Below are positions 40,832-52,863 of a stretch of DNA of 64,000 bases, in pieces. A program made the translations under genes and the position numbers. Below the pieces are notes generated by a model, which searched no databases, had not been told where the DNA came from, and saw only the letters and a program-made list of their open reading frames with translations. The DNA is from Phytophthora quininea. Its lineage: Eukaryota > Oomycota > Peronosporomycetes > Peronosporales > Peronosporaceae. The stretch spans positions 372,001 to 436,000 of the forward strand of contig JAAVTG010000579.1 of assembly GCA_011947345.1 (NCBI GenBank), given 5' to 3'. Every line of letters starts with the position of its first letter. Positions within the stretch are counted from its first letter, which is position 1.

Positions 40832-43800
40832 ATGGCGTCGTGGGCAGCGCTGAACGTGGCCGGCGGCGACGGCCACGACAGCGCAGTCCAGAGCCGCGCG
40901 ACGGAAGAGGCTCAGGATGCAGACAACGCCGCCTTGTACGAGCAGGCACTGCGCTGTCAGCAGCACCAGCAGGTGGAGCAAGCCAAGCAGATTTATCAAA
41001 CGCTGCTAAATGTAATGGCAACCTTAGTAGGAAAAATAATAGTTTCTGGAATACCGTATGACTAAACTTCTTTATTTGTTGTGCTACAGGGCGACGTGAC
41101 TGTAAATCCTCGGCTGGAATATCTTTGCAATAAGAATTTAGCTACCATGGAGTTTGAAGGTCAGCAATTCGAAGCAGCGCTCGAGTATTTTGGACAGGTA
41201 TAGTGATTATTGTACTGAGTGTTCTGAAGTCCTGCTCAATAAACAATTTATGCAGGCATTAGCATTGGACGCAACGGATGTTGTGGTATGGTATCAAATG
41301 GCCACTACGGCGGTGGAAACCGGCAAGTACGACATATATGATACAAAATATGTTTACAGCTATCAGAGTCTTATTTTATTATTCTCATTGCAGATTTTGG
41401 CTTGCGAGGCGTACACTGGAGGAAGGCATGAAAGTAGATTCGACCTATTGGCCACTTGTAGCGACCCTGGCAGAAGTTCTGCACGAGGTTGGCGATCTGG
41501 TCGAGTATCAACGTGTGGCGGAGTATATTCGAGCTAATGATCCGCAATGTGCGACGGTCAAAATTATTGATGAGTCTATTGCTCCAACGGCCTGCGATAT
41601 CGCTGGCTCATTCCGCATGCCGAAAAAGAGGGCGAGACCGTCAGTGAGAGACGCAACGCTGCGGAGCCGGGCACAGCGGCGTTTGGATCACCTTCATCAG
41701 ATTGCAATGGACGGAGTGAAACGCAGAAAACTGTTGCGAGAAGAATTGAACAAACAGGAGGAGGAGGCTATGCAGCCGCGTCGTTATCAATTGGAGCAAG
41801 CCTCCTGGATGAGCCTTGGGAAAATCCTGCTTGAAGCCTTCGAAGAAGCCAGCAGAGATACAAGGGCTAGTGTGCATCGTGCTGCTGTCAATATCCAGGT
41901 CGGCTATAGTAGTCAACCAAGTAGCACAGATGCCGCCGCAGTTACAGTGAATGGGGCGAAGGAGAACCAGATCGAAGGTTTGCCAGGCAGCCCTACTTCT
42001 GCTGCTATGAACTCGAGTAAAACACAATCACCGGATGAAAATGTATCGGCGAAGCGTCTGAAGCGTCAAGATAGCAACACGGGGACATCTGATAATGATA
42101 CGACCGAGTTATGCCCGATCAGACGAACATCTCGCCGTAATGCGGAACGTCTACGTGAAGAACATGCTGCCGCAATCAAAATGGCCCGAGAGAAGGATTT
42201 GGCCTATCGGTTGAGAACATTTCTTCCGAAAGATGGCGATGCGGGGGTGTGGATGATTCTACAACCACGACTGTGCCGATAAAGTGGACGCCTCCATTGA
42301 ATGTGGAGTTAATTGGCTCTGACTTCCATGTATTTAAAGAGCCCAAGGAGCTACTTTCCACAACAGAAGCCTTTGAATATTCGGTGCGGTCGGATAGATC
42401 TGAAGAGAGTGCTGTCTCCCTGCTGACCAAAAGCTGGCGCGAGATCAAACACCACATGGCACCCGTACACAAACTCCGCTCGTGAAATGTGTTTCTGGCG
42501 ATCAGATTGCTGGCTTTATTGCTCAAGAAAGTCAAACCGGAGTCATGAACTATGTTCGGCGATATCTTAACCAGTGCGGTGAATGGGCACACCTCCAGCT
42601 TGGATGTGGCGATGAAGAGATTTACCAGGTGTTAAGCTGGCTGGAAAAGATGTTGAATGGAGACCTTGATGGCTCAAAGGGATCCATGGCGAGCCAAGCA
42701 GAAATTGCTGTGTCAGAGCACTCGCTTATTCGAGGCAGTCGGTTCGAAGGGAACGGACTGACTCTTGCTGCCCGACTGTTCCTGCTGGAGTTGCAGTTTG
42801 ATTTGCTTCTACAAAAGCCTGTGCGTGGCAAAAGGCGGCGCAAGTTACGGAAACAGATTTCAGCACAAATTACTCAAGCTCAAAGCTTCTTTTCGAGTTT
42901 AGTTGGCTAGAAGATGACGAGAACACTGGAGAGTTCTACCGTCGTGGACTTACTAGGTTGTTTTGGCTCATAGCGCGCATGTACGAGCGCTGTGGTAATG
43001 CTCAGATGGCACAAAATTACTTCAGCAAATGCAGAGTGGAGCTGCAGGATCTGGCCGATAGTAGTTCTAATTCTGAGTGTGATGGTGACTGCGCCATGGA
43101 CGGCAACAAACGAGTCAGTCTTCCCAACCAAAAAGCTGACAATGAAGTTACGTTGGAAATTTTAGATGAAAAGGTAGCTGGTCTGCGCTTATCGGATGTG
43201 TGTTCTGAAGCCGGACGCTTGTTCGCCGCAATGGATTACGATCGTGTCGTCTTAATTGTGTTAGACCATTTCTTCCCTGCGAATCAAGCGGTCCGAATTC
43301 TTGATTTCCTAAATGAATTTGATGTTGGCGAGGACACCCCGCAAGTAGAAAGCGAGAACACGAAACTATTTGAGATGGTGCTGGAGTCGCTTAAAAGAGC
43401 CCAAAATTCTCAAACGGCGACGTTGTTTCGCTGCTGCTGACATCACTATTCCACGTGACCAAGTTCCTGGAGGGATTGTCGGGTAAGGCAGAGTCTCATC
43501 CTGTCCATGATGAGCCTGACGAGGTGTGCGCAAGCGCTCTTGACGCTATCAGCTTTTGTTAGCACAGCTCAATGAGTACCGTGACGAACCGGTTATTTCA
43601 GGTGAGTATTGCTTGCTCGTTCATGCATTATGTGGAAAATGCTTGGAACCATCAATTCTACTCCGCTTCGACTCGCCAAGTGCTATTTTGTCGCTGATTC
43701 GTGTCCTCTTGGAAGCGACAAGTGGGGGCTCCAAACACCGAACGTTCGCTATTGATGCCCTGGCCAGACTTTTCTACACTATACGATCTATGTCAAACGA

Positions 43801-46800
43801 AGACATCCAGGAATTGTTGGCCATGGCTCACCATCCTGGGAAACGAAAGCAGTCGCGTCGCGATCGCATCCGGTTGGTACAAGTGGACTTATTGCGACAT
43901 CTGAATGTAGTGCTTCGGGACAATGGCGAGCTTGTCAGATCTTTGCCAGGCCCGAAGAGAGTAGGTTTGATGGAGCTATGCTGTGCGATGATGAAAGAAG
44001 AAGAAGAAAATGTGGCACAGACCGAGGGAAAACCGCCAAGCAACTTTTTGGCAACGGAGCTATAATGTTTGCGGTTTTGTATTCCAGTCAGCTGAGTTCT
44101 AGTGCTGTTCCTTCCCAATTCGTCGAGCTGATCCATCTTTTGCACAGTCGGCTTGGGCAGCATGGGATCTGCGGCTTGACATATCTTAGCAATGCCAACA
44201 CTTCACATCCAGATACACGCGCTGTATCATGCTTCTTAGAAACGTGCATTATGTTGCTTAGTAAATTTGTCAAGAACACGCAGCGAGAGTCAAGTCCTCG
44301 CGACGGTGGGAAATCTCCCGCCGAATACGCAGAAGAAAATGATGAAGAAGAGGAGGTAGAAGAGGAGGAAACGGAAAAACTCATCACCAAGGAAGTCTGC
44401 CAGTGCTACCGCTGCATGTATGATGTGCAGATTTTGCCTGGGTGCGATGATCACAAAACGGGCAATACATTTAACTCGCTGCAAGAATCAGAGCGAGACG
44501 TCAAGCACGCTGATGCCATGCGGTTGGCTCGGTTTGCTGTCCCAATACTTTTGGATACGAAGGCGAAGAACAACGGTCAAAAGAAAGAACGGCTCAAATT
44601 GTTGTATGCCGTACGCGATGCACTCAGTGACTCTAATGTTGCTCCTGTATCTTCCCAACCAGAGACGGTGTCGCCACTGTTGAAGGCGTACTTGTCTCCT
44701 AGGGGGCTTCTTCAGAGGGAAGATGAGCTTCCGTCCCTGGTTAAACCCGGTGCTTGCACGGAGATATCCGAGGATGACGCTTGTTTAAGTCACTTGTGGT
44801 ACCTACTAGGAGCAAACTTCATTCTTGGGCGGGTGAAGCGACGAGGAAATCTTCGGGAGTTGATGGAGATGGAATTGAAGACAAAGGAGAGGGTGGGGTT
44901 CCTAACAAAAGACGTGTTATCCTATCATCCAGACCGCATCGACTCGTGGATTCGTCTGGGTAAAACAATGAAAGAATTGTATCACGCTGCCACTGATGCT
45001 TTCGCAGCGATTCTTGGACGCAAGGAACGAGTGCAAGCACTCTTGGAGTACATAAACAATGAATCCGTTCAAAATCCTGTGAAACTTGCTCATGACAGTG
45101 TAGATCAAGATGGATCCGACGCACTGACATTCGAGAAGGTAACTTTGAGCTGGAATCTGTTCGGTAAAATGAAGAAATGGCAGGACAATAACTCGAGTAG
45201 CGATAAACCATGCTCAGCGGCGAAGGAGGGGCGAAAGCTGACAGTCTCATTCCACAGAGCGATATTTCTATCGCCACGTTTGCCACGGTGTATATTGCTC
45301 AAGTAATTGAGTTCTCTCGACGTTGTTTTTCGATGGGTGCGTATCTTGGGAATAATGCAATGCTGAAACGAGAGGCAGTGTTACAATTCGAGAGCAAGAG
45401 CGAAAGCGTAAGTGACAACGAAGATGAAGAGAGCAACTTTGACGAAGAACTGGAAAACCTTCGTAGCATTGTCATTGAGTGTAACGAAGAGATCGGTCTG
45501 GTCTTATTCAACGTTCTGCAAGAGTTCTCGTTGATGAAAGAGCAAAACATTGCGCAGTTCCCTGATTCGGCATATTCTCGACTAACAGAACAAGCTTTAT
45601 CGTATTTCCGCGCGGGACTAAAGCTCTGTGAGAGTGACGACGATGCCCACGAGGTTCGCTTTCGACTCTTGTACCTTGTGGGCAAGACGCTGAAGAAAAA
45701 GCGCTGGCTGCAATTACGTCGAAGAGAGGACAGCGATCCAGAGGTCTTGGAGGTTGCAAAGGAAATGGCTGGTTGCTTCCAGAAGGCGGAAGTAGCTCGC
45801 CAAGAAGGCGACATGGAGCACGCTCTGGTTCATGCAATCTACGCACTGCAAGGTTTGAGGGCAGATCTTATTACTACTGAATCGCCATCGATAAGTGCTT
45901 TGAAATTAGCCTGCGAATATTTCTATGAAGAGGAGGAGGAAGAGGAAGAAGAGGAGGAAGAGGAAGGTGACGAAAATGATAAAGATGGCGACAAGGCAAT
46001 GAGTAGTAAAACAAGTGACACAAGTGCGCAAAGTGCTGAGAAATAAATGACGGAAAGCCTATTGCTGGTCGAAAAGATGCCAGCACTGCTATGTCAAATG
46101 ATGGAAGCTCCGCCAGCCTCACGAAGAAAGAAGAAATTATGGCATTCTTTGCCGACACCGAAAGCGACGAGTTTGCGGGCGAAGTAAAAACTACCGCGGC
46201 GCGCGGATGGATCGCTCTGAATATTATCGACGCGCTCGAATCGATTCCGGACGAAGATCGCTACTTCCACCCGTCTCGATACGTGCTCTCTCGTGTTGTG
46301 TATTGGTTGTCCAATTTTACAGCGTACTGGTGAATTGTGGCTACAAACACGATATCCTCACCACGTTAATCGAAACCATTGAGTCTCGTAGGAGTCAGTT
46401 TACAGTAACAGGTCCGTCGGATGCAGCTGAGCGAGCATTGCATGAAATGGCCCCACTCTTCGACAAGAGACGACCGCAAGTTGTGGCCATTTGGTTCACG
46501 GAGTACATCCCGACAGCGAAGAAGTTTGAGGAGTTGAATCAGCGGCAGATGAAGTTCGACTACTATCGGCTCAAGTACTGGCGTTATTATGTGAAATTGC
46601 TTCAAGAGAACATGGCGTACGGAAGACTGAAGGAGGTAGGTACGTGGGTGCTGGCGTGCAAGGAAGAGCACGACGTGATTAGCATCATGCTGGGCATCGT
46701 GTTGCAAGCAAGAGGTAAAGTTCTTCGCGCTCGACTCCAACGGTTTATCAGCGAAGCAGAGAGTACTACATCCATCACTCCTACACTATCGGAGGCTACA

Positions 46801-47349
46801 GTCGCCATGCGAACACACTTGCCGATACACACACAGCTACCAGGAGAATCTTTGTCCTACGATGAAGCAATTCTAAAGCAGTTAGCCAAGGCTTATGCCT
46901 ATTATCTCGAAGTGGCAGATGCACAGCCACGACTGAAAGATGTTGTAGATAACAGCGGTCTGCTGTTGGAAAATGCAGAGCTTCCGATGGTGGCGATTTT
47001 CTTCATGGGCACCATCGCCTACCCAGCGAAAATGCCACTGCTTGAGAAGGACATGATGCTGGTGGACAAGGACTTCCGTGGCAACGTGATTGTGATCAAA
47101 AATGCGCTGCGTCGCGATGAGTTGCCCCCTCGAATCTTCGACGCCCATGGACGAGAGGCGTGGGCGGCATATCTGGAGGCTGCACGGGCGTTCTGCGAAG
47201 ACAAATGGTTTGCTGCGAGAGATAATTGTAATACCTTGAGCGCTTTCCACCTAGAATGGCAAGGTAGAGCAGCAAGTCTTGTTCAATTTCAGGAAATTGA
47301 CACTTTGGTTGCCACTCGGTTTCATTACTCGTTTCAAGGTTGCTCCTGA
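40832..47349 (+). CDS. CABIN1: CABIN1/Hir3-like HIRA histone chaperone complex subunit
   Basis: Large TPR scaffold of the HIRA complex, which deposits histone H3.3 independently of replication. Exons 40832-41011, 41090-41197, 41256-41326 and 41394 onward join in frame. The N-terminal TPRs read ALYEQALRCQQHQQVEQAKQ, NPRLEYLCNKNLATMEFEGQ, AALEYFGQALALDATDVVVW, FWLARRTLEEGMKVDSTYWP, the typical CABIN1 start. The RRTSRRNAERLREEHAA segment is also characteristic. Later parts have long helical regions, a poly-Glu run (about 45930-45967) and a conserved C-terminus (DRYFHPSRYVLSRV; EELNQRQMKFDYYRLKYWRY). About eight single-base offsets occur (for example 42245, 42480, 42905, 43430, 44040, 45250, 46310), so I read one gene of roughly 2,150 residues. 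Confidence 0.8.
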
Positions 47350-47628
47350 ACAAGCTCAGTTTAACAGGTTGCTTATCCAGCAAGTTTGAGAAGTGGAAAT
47401 CCATGCTCGAAGTTCCCACATCGACCGACCAACAAGCTTCATTTTCTTGCTTCGGCGGTCATCGTCACCACTGGTATCGCTAAAAGATATCGCCATCAAC
47501 TGAGCTTGTTTGCTCCAGAAGTGTGTCAGGCCATTTGCCATGAATCCCTCCATTAGTGGAATACGCCATAAGACTAGTAGCGCCAACCCCATCGCGCAGG
47601 GTAGTTTTATGCTTCTCTTGCACTGCTT

Positions 47629-48026
47629 TCAAGGATTTTCCAATGTTGTGGTTGCCTGTGAGGGGACAGTAACAGACCAGGAGTCCATAAAGACCACCTC
47701 GGACACTCCCATCGCGTCCGAGTCCACTAACTGGTACCAGACCTGGGGGATTCGAACGATAACGGGGTCTGTTTCTATTTCTCCACAAGCACCGAGAGGT
47801 TCATCGGTCTTACACAAGAAGTTCCCGTCGCGAATTGCTGTCGAGTTCTTGTAAACTTTGAGATAGGAGGCAGCAACCCCCACAACATAATATCCTGTTC
47901 GTGTGCGCCCTTGACTGCGTTTTGGAGCTGATGCATCGAAGCATCTTCAGACAGTGTTACCACATCGTACACCACGTACGCTTCCGTGTTAGGACTGGCG
48001 ACCAGGCGGAACCACACGGGACGCAT
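47629..48026 (-). CDS. Hypothetical protein with possible Crinkler-like ubiquitin-fold header
   Basis: ATG at 48026 (MRPVWFRLVASPNTEAYVVY). The order MHQLQNAVKGAH, VAASYLKVYKN, then IETDPVIVRIPQVWYQLVD recalls the N-terminal ubiquitin-like header of oomycete Crinkler proteins, in which a lysine helix is followed by a strand and an IVxxP boundary. No LFLAK motif is seen, so the match is weak. A GGGGG run near 47885 is offset by one base. The frame stops at 47629; open frames beyond it to 47356 may be a further shifted part. No C-terminal toxin-type domain is visible. Confidence 0.4.
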
Positions 48027-48162
48027 CTCTTCACCACTTCTTCTTCACCCCCGAGTGCAGAATTCTCGACTGGAACTGCTGAGCGAGCGGAAGACTGATG
48101 CATCTTGACGAGAGTCTGGTTTTGAAAGGAAGAAATGCATTGAAAGTTCAGTCGTTGACACT

Positions 48163-48463
48163 CTAGGACGACTGCAGTCCGTGGTCACGCAGCACGCAGT
48201 GGATATCTTGCTCGACACGTCGGATCTTGTGCTGGATGGTTTCCGGGTCCGTCACCTCAGCGTAGCTCGGGAATCCCTAGACAGCATCTCATTCAGTAGT
48301 CGACAACCAAGGAAACGTGAGGTGGTTGTCATGAATTTACCTGCACTCGAGCAAAGCGGCGGTAGAACTCGCGGGTGGTGGGCTCCAGCTGGCGACTTTG
48401 ACGGAGGATACGGCGATAGAGGCCGCGCGAGTTGCGCTGCGCCTGAGCAAGCGAGAGCGGCAT
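48163..48463 (-). CDS. LYR-motif (complex1_LYR) protein
   Basis: LYRM proteins are small mitochondrial factors that bind acyl carrier protein and help assemble respiratory or iron-sulfur proteins. Exons 48341-48463 and 48163-48276 give 78 residues with a GT-AG intron in phase 0. The LYR motif is in QRNSRGLYRRILRQSRQL, followed by FYRRFARVQ and the usual C-terminal helix KIRRVEQDIHCVLRDHG. The start ATG at 48463 is six residues before the first helix. It is divergent from EXO1, with 320 bp between starts. Which LYRM paralogue it is cannot be told. Confidence 0.8.
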
Positions 48464-48782
48464 GATTCGGCAGTCGAGGAAGAACGGCAAGTGCCAACAA
48501 AGGCAACTTTCGCAAGCTCGCGTGGCTTTGTCTCCATTGCTCCATTGCTCCTTTGCAATCATGCCTGGCGAATCGAGGACAGCATAGTAGCCTGGGGCAT
48601 GGAGTAATGGGAGAAGATCAAGACGGACACTATTAGCGTCCACTGCCCGCGAAGAATTGAGGAGGAGCTTGTGATCGTTGGCTTTCGATAATCAGAATAT
48701 CTTGATGTTTGTATTCTAACGACCATCGAAATTTGGCGCCAAAACTTAATTTTGCCATTTTGAATTGAGCGCAACTTTTAGC
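48464..48782. promoter_or_regulatory. Divergent LYR/EXO1 intergenic region
   Basis: 319 bp between two divergent starts. Its EXO1-proximal part holds a palindromic E2F consensus; no gene is supported. Confidence 0.5.
48732..48743. promoter_or_regulatory. Palindromic E2F consensus site
   Basis: TTTGGCGCCAAA, a perfect palindrome matching TTTSGCGC on both strands, 40 bp before the EXO1 ATG. Confidence 0.65.
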
Positions 48783-51034
48783 ATGGGCGTGCCCAAACTG
48801 CTGCCGGAGCTCAAGAGCGTGACGGACCAGGTGCACGTGTCCAAGTACGCAGGCAAGACCGTCGGAGTGGACGCGTCTGGCTGGCTGTACAAGGGTGCCT
48901 ACAGCTGCCGCGTCGACTTGGTGCGGGGCCGCGACACCGATGCGTACGAAACGATTTAACCTTTTTATAAATTATTATCAGAAACCTAATTCTTACTTAA
49001 CTTCTAGGTATCTCAACTTCACTCTGCAACAGCTCAAGCTGCTGCAGGAGCACAATATCACGCCCATCCTGGTCTTTGACGGTGCTCCACTGCCTGCCAA
49101 ATCTCAAACAAACCTTGCAAGAGCCAAATCCAGAGCAAAATTCAGGGAAAAGGCCCAGCAATTGCTACAGCAACAACAAGACGCAGACAGCCGCGAACTG
49201 TTCACGACTTGCACCAGAGCAGTGAGCGTCACCAACGAAATGGTGCGCAAACTCATGGACGTGCTCAGAAGGATGGACGTCACATTCTACGTGGCGCCGT
49301 ACGAGGCCGACGCCCAGTTGGCGTTTCTGTCCAGGCACAAGATGGTGGACGTGGTCATTTCGGACGACTCGGACTGCTTGCCTTATGGCTGCAAGACGGT
49401 GCTGTTTAAGTTGACGCAGGACGGATGGGGAAGTGAACTCAAGAGACGGAGTCTCGGTGCCAACGAAGAGCTGTCGTTCGTCGGTTGGACGGAAGAAATG
49501 GTGGGGACTTGGAAAATGCTATGTATTTGAAGCTGATTCCTGGCGATTAGTTTGTGCAGATGTGCGTGCTTGCCGGGTGCGACTACTGTCCCTCCGTCCC
49601 TGGAGTGGGCATTAGGATTGCGCACAAGTTGGTGGACCAATACAAAATAATGTCCAAGGTACGATGCAGAGTCAAGTGGTGAAAATGGAGATACTAATTC
49701 GTTTCTGTTGCAATAGGTTTTGGCGGCATTGCAGAGCAAATACGAAGTGCCAAACAACTTTGCTGAACAGTTCTACTCGTCAATTCTAACTTACCGCCAC
49801 CATCTTGTCTTCGATCCTCGAGATGCTGTACGTTCAAACGATCTTTGTGGGACTTGCATTTATGCCGATGATGATGTTTTCCGGTTTACAGAAACTGAAA
49901 ATGCTCAGTCCTCTCGACATCTCCACGGATATTCTACCGCACGTGGATATCGGGCTCAACTTTCTTGGCAACGTGGAGCTCCGAGACGACGTTGTCGCCT
50001 CCATCGCTTCGGGTCTGGTCGACCCCAAAACACTGGAAAGCTACGCATGGAAAGACACCGCCGCCGCGGTTTTGCAGGAGGAAGAGCAAAATGCGAATGC
50101 GAAGATCACGGGGCTGCCATCGATGACTTCGTCCGAAAGCAGCGGCGTAGCGGTACCCCACCAACACACAGTACCCCGAATTGCCACTGACGCTAGAGAT
50201 CTACCCGAGGACGATGGCTCTTCACTTGACCGTGAATCCGACACGCCTGCAGATCAGTGGAGGTCAATGCCATCCCAAATTCGGTACGAGAAGCCCCGGC
50301 CATCGTCGAGATCGTCGTGGACCCACCTAGACAGCGTGTTGGGGTCTTCGGACCACATTGTCAATTTTCGGAGCCCCAAAGTCAGCGAGAACTTCACGCC
50401 TTTAGCAGCGTTGGCTCAAACCCCAGTTGGTACGACGAATATCACCGCGCAAGACCTGAAGGAGCTTGAGAGCCGCCCAGTGCGCAGCCATGTCAAGCGT
50501 GTGCGAAACCCGACGCACCGAAGACGCGATGGCAAAGGCAGCGGCTTTGAAGGTGAGGTGCTGTGCAAAGTTGACGCGTCCACCAGCTATGACCATCAGC
50601 CCAGCAGGAGGACTCCCAACAACGACATCGATTCCAAAGCAGACGCAGAAAACGCCCCACCACCTCAAGTAAAGCGACCCAAACTATTCGAGCGTGCGTC
50701 GTCTCCGCGCTCTTCCTCCTCTTTATCAAACGTGGACAAGAACCCGCCAGTACGACCGACACCGTTTGGCTGTGGTCAATCACGTCCACCGGCAAGTTTA
50801 ACCTTTAACTGGACATCGCTAGGAATCGATACTCAACCGTATCAACGTAATGTGCAGCCTTCGGGGACACAAACGTCCTCCTTGCAATTGCCACGTACGC
50901 CGAGGAGAAGTGGGACCGCATCTTACGAGACGAAATCGATGCGGGCAGCAACGACAGTCAAGAAGGTGACAAGAGGACCGACAACTCGGCCATCAGTGCG
51001 AACACTTCCAACAGCAGTCATCGACAGCCACTAG
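48783..51034 (+). CDS. EXO1: Exonuclease 1
   Basis: A 5'-3' exonuclease/flap nuclease of mismatch repair and end resection. Exon 1 48783-48943, exon 2 from 49008, exon 3 from about 49552 and exon 4 from about 49717. The XPG N-domain begins MGVPKLLPELK; catalytic residues are visible in VGVDASGWLYKGAY, LVFDGAPLPAK, YVAPYEADAQLAFL, VISDDSDCLPYG and GCDYCPSVPGVGIRIAHKLV (H3TH). The region after 49.9 kb needs one frame offset (near 49905) to reach LPHVDIGLNFLGNVELRDDV and continues as a long disordered tail, rich in Ser/Pro/Arg, as in other EXO1 proteins. Stop before 51035. No PIP box could be assigned with confidence. Confidence 0.9.
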
Positions 51035-51147
51035 CCCCGATCAACAAGCAATAGCAAGAGCTTCTAGCTAGCAAAGGCCAAAATGGAGAGAAGGAGATGC
51101 GGGAAGAGAAGGAGCCGAGCCACTCGTCATTCCTAGCGTATACTTCC

Positions 51148-51723
51148 TTACAATGCCAGCCCTTCGGTGGCCGGTCGAGCCTCGTCGTCTTTACCGCTAC
51201 TTTGAGCTGCCTGCAAGGCGAACAAGCGTCTCCTTCGGATGGCTTCTTCGTCGGTCGGCCTCAGAATTGCGGCGTTGGGCGACGTCGTTGGCATCGAAAC
51301 TCTTGCGACTGCAACCGGCATTGGTACGTAGTTGCTGACTCTTCTATTGCTGTTCATGGCCACAGGGAGCGGCACGGGGGCCACCAGCGCAGCGTTCGTC
51401 GGGGACTCTCTGGTCACGAAGCTCGTCTCCTCCATCGACTCTTCCAGAGCTCGCATCCACAAGGAGCTGTCGCCGTCTGCTGTATTGATGGCACTGGGGC
51501 CACCGCCGTCGACACCACCCCGTCGACCGAACCGTCCGCGCTGATAGTCCCGCAACGGCGGCATCTTCTCGAGGAAGCGAAGGTTGGCGGTCACCATCGG
51601 ACGCTTGCGAATCGGTTGGTCGTCCTGGTTGGGCTGCATGTACATGGTCAAGTCGTCGCCACTCGCGTGTTTCGAAGTCGGCGTTTGCGGACGAGCACGT
51701 TTGGAGCGAGCACGGAGCGACAT
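51148..51723 (-). CDS. Hypothetical basic/Ser-Pro protein
   Basis: A 191-codon open frame from ATG 51723: MSLRARSKRARPQTPTSKHA, then FLEKMPPLRDYQRGRFGRRG, WMRALEESMEETSFVTRESP and a helical C-terminus EEAIRRRRLFALQAAQ. Convergent to EXO1. No family recognised; low complexity and disorder dominate. The alternative frame on the plus strand is less gene-like. The basic N-terminus could be nuclear-targeting. Confidence 0.5.
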   Translation of the reverse strand: MSLRARSKRARPQTPTSKHASGDDLTMYMQPNQDDQPIRKRPMVTANLRFLEKMPPLRDYQRGRFGRRGGVDGGGPSAINTADGDSSLWMRALEESMEETSFVTRESPTNAALVAPVPLPVAMNSNRRVSNYVPMPVAVARVSMPTTSPNAAILRPTDEEAIRRRRLFALQAAQSSGKDDEARPATEGLAL

Positions 51724-52051
51724 ATTGGACTGAGATTGCTTGGAGGTTGGATCGGAATTGCCAAGTGGGGGCGAGTCCGCGCTGCGTCTCGAGCGGTTGG
51801 TGTGCCGTCCGTTTCTCGTACTGCAAAGAGGCGCCCGCGAGAAAATGACTTGATTTCAGGAGAGACGCCCAGCTTGGGCTGGGGCCATCTGCGCCGAGGG
51901 CGTCTGGATTGTTTCTGCGTCAGTTCCAGCTCGATTTGAGCTCGAGATCACTTGTCGGGAGAGGTCCCCAGAGCGGCGGCGGTCGCGGCGACGGCAACCA
52001 CTCAGTCGACGGTGTCATCCATCATCCGCCGGGCTACAAGGTCGAGCATGC
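51724..52051. other. Intergenic, no gene seen
   Basis: GC-rich; overlapping open frames on both strands without recognisable features. Confidence 0.4.
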
Positions 52052-52303
52052 TTAGAGGTTTGGCGCCGCCATGCTACCAGCGGTGCCCTTGCCCTTGAGC
52101 CAGCGGATTCCTCCCCAGCTCCGGTTCCCCTCCCCGCCCATCTGTGGCTTGAAGGTCGTCCAATTGCACCGCACGCGATCTGCCAAAAATGGAGAGTTTG
52201 TAGGCTGGATGAACGCTTCCCCTGCGAGAACTTGCCGCAAATTCAAGAAAGCGGGAGACGTGCTGACCAAACAACGAGCTTGTCGCGCCGACTGCAGCAC
52301 CAT
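52052..52303 (-). CDS. Small hypothetical protein, possibly mitochondrial
   Basis: 83 codons with an N-terminus of presequence type (MVLQSARQARCLVSTSPAFL, basic and Ser-rich without acids), then a Trp- and Gly-rich C-terminus (RCNWTTFKPQMGGEG; NRSWGGIRWLKGKGTAGSMA). The start is the ATG within CACCATGAG on the complement. No family recognised. Coding status rests on the strong presequence look and an uninterrupted frame. Confidence 0.45.
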   Translation of the reverse strand: MVLQSARQARCLVSTSPAFLNLRQVLAGEAFIQPTNSPFLADRVRCNWTTFKPQMGGEGNRSWGGIRWLKGKGTAGSMAAPNL

Positions 52304-52863
52304 GAGACATCCAAAGAAGCAGCATCAAACTCTGATGTCCATGCCAAGTTCGAGAACGTGGTCCTTGGAATTAGGTAGTGGAGATGCGAATGAGGACCAG
52401 AACCAGCGTAGCTACAATCTCGTTGATCGGGCTGCTCAAGTGTACTGTGTTCCTCCAGTCCCGAGTGTTTGGGTCGCTGTCTGCGGTGCCAGTGGATGGG
52501 GCCAACCTGGTCGTGGAAATCTTTGTCCAGATCGCTTTGCTGGAAACGCATCGATAATACTGTTTTCAACCTGGCGGTGGTGACGTCCTTCTCGTTGAAA
52601 TTGGGATGTTGGAAAACAACCGGCCAGTGGAACACGCGAATCGTTAAGGTATCACGCTATTGTTCACGTCAGTGGTGCAGTGACGCATTCGCGTTGTGAG
52701 GATCATCACGTTCGAGTGGCCGCATGTTCACGTCGGTGGCCAGACGACGTAATTAGTCGGGTTGACGTCGCTGGCGCAGTGACGTATCCGATCGATTTGG
52801 AGCAAGGCGACCTTCACATTTTCCTTTTGGCACTCAGGAACCAACGACCGCTCCACTGACACG
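52304..52863. other. Upstream region of MATE 1
   Basis: No supported gene. CTTCACATTTTCCTTTTGG at about 52812-52830 resembles an oomycete initiator 34 nt before the MATE 1 ATG. Short direct similarities (TTCACGTCRGTGG at about 52666 and 52729) are also present. Confidence 0.45.

Noticed and set aside
52055..52070. TTTGGCGCC E2F-like word
   Set aside because: Falls inside a coding end, as does another at about 55175 in the E2F gene; shows that single matches occur by chance in GC-rich coding DNA.
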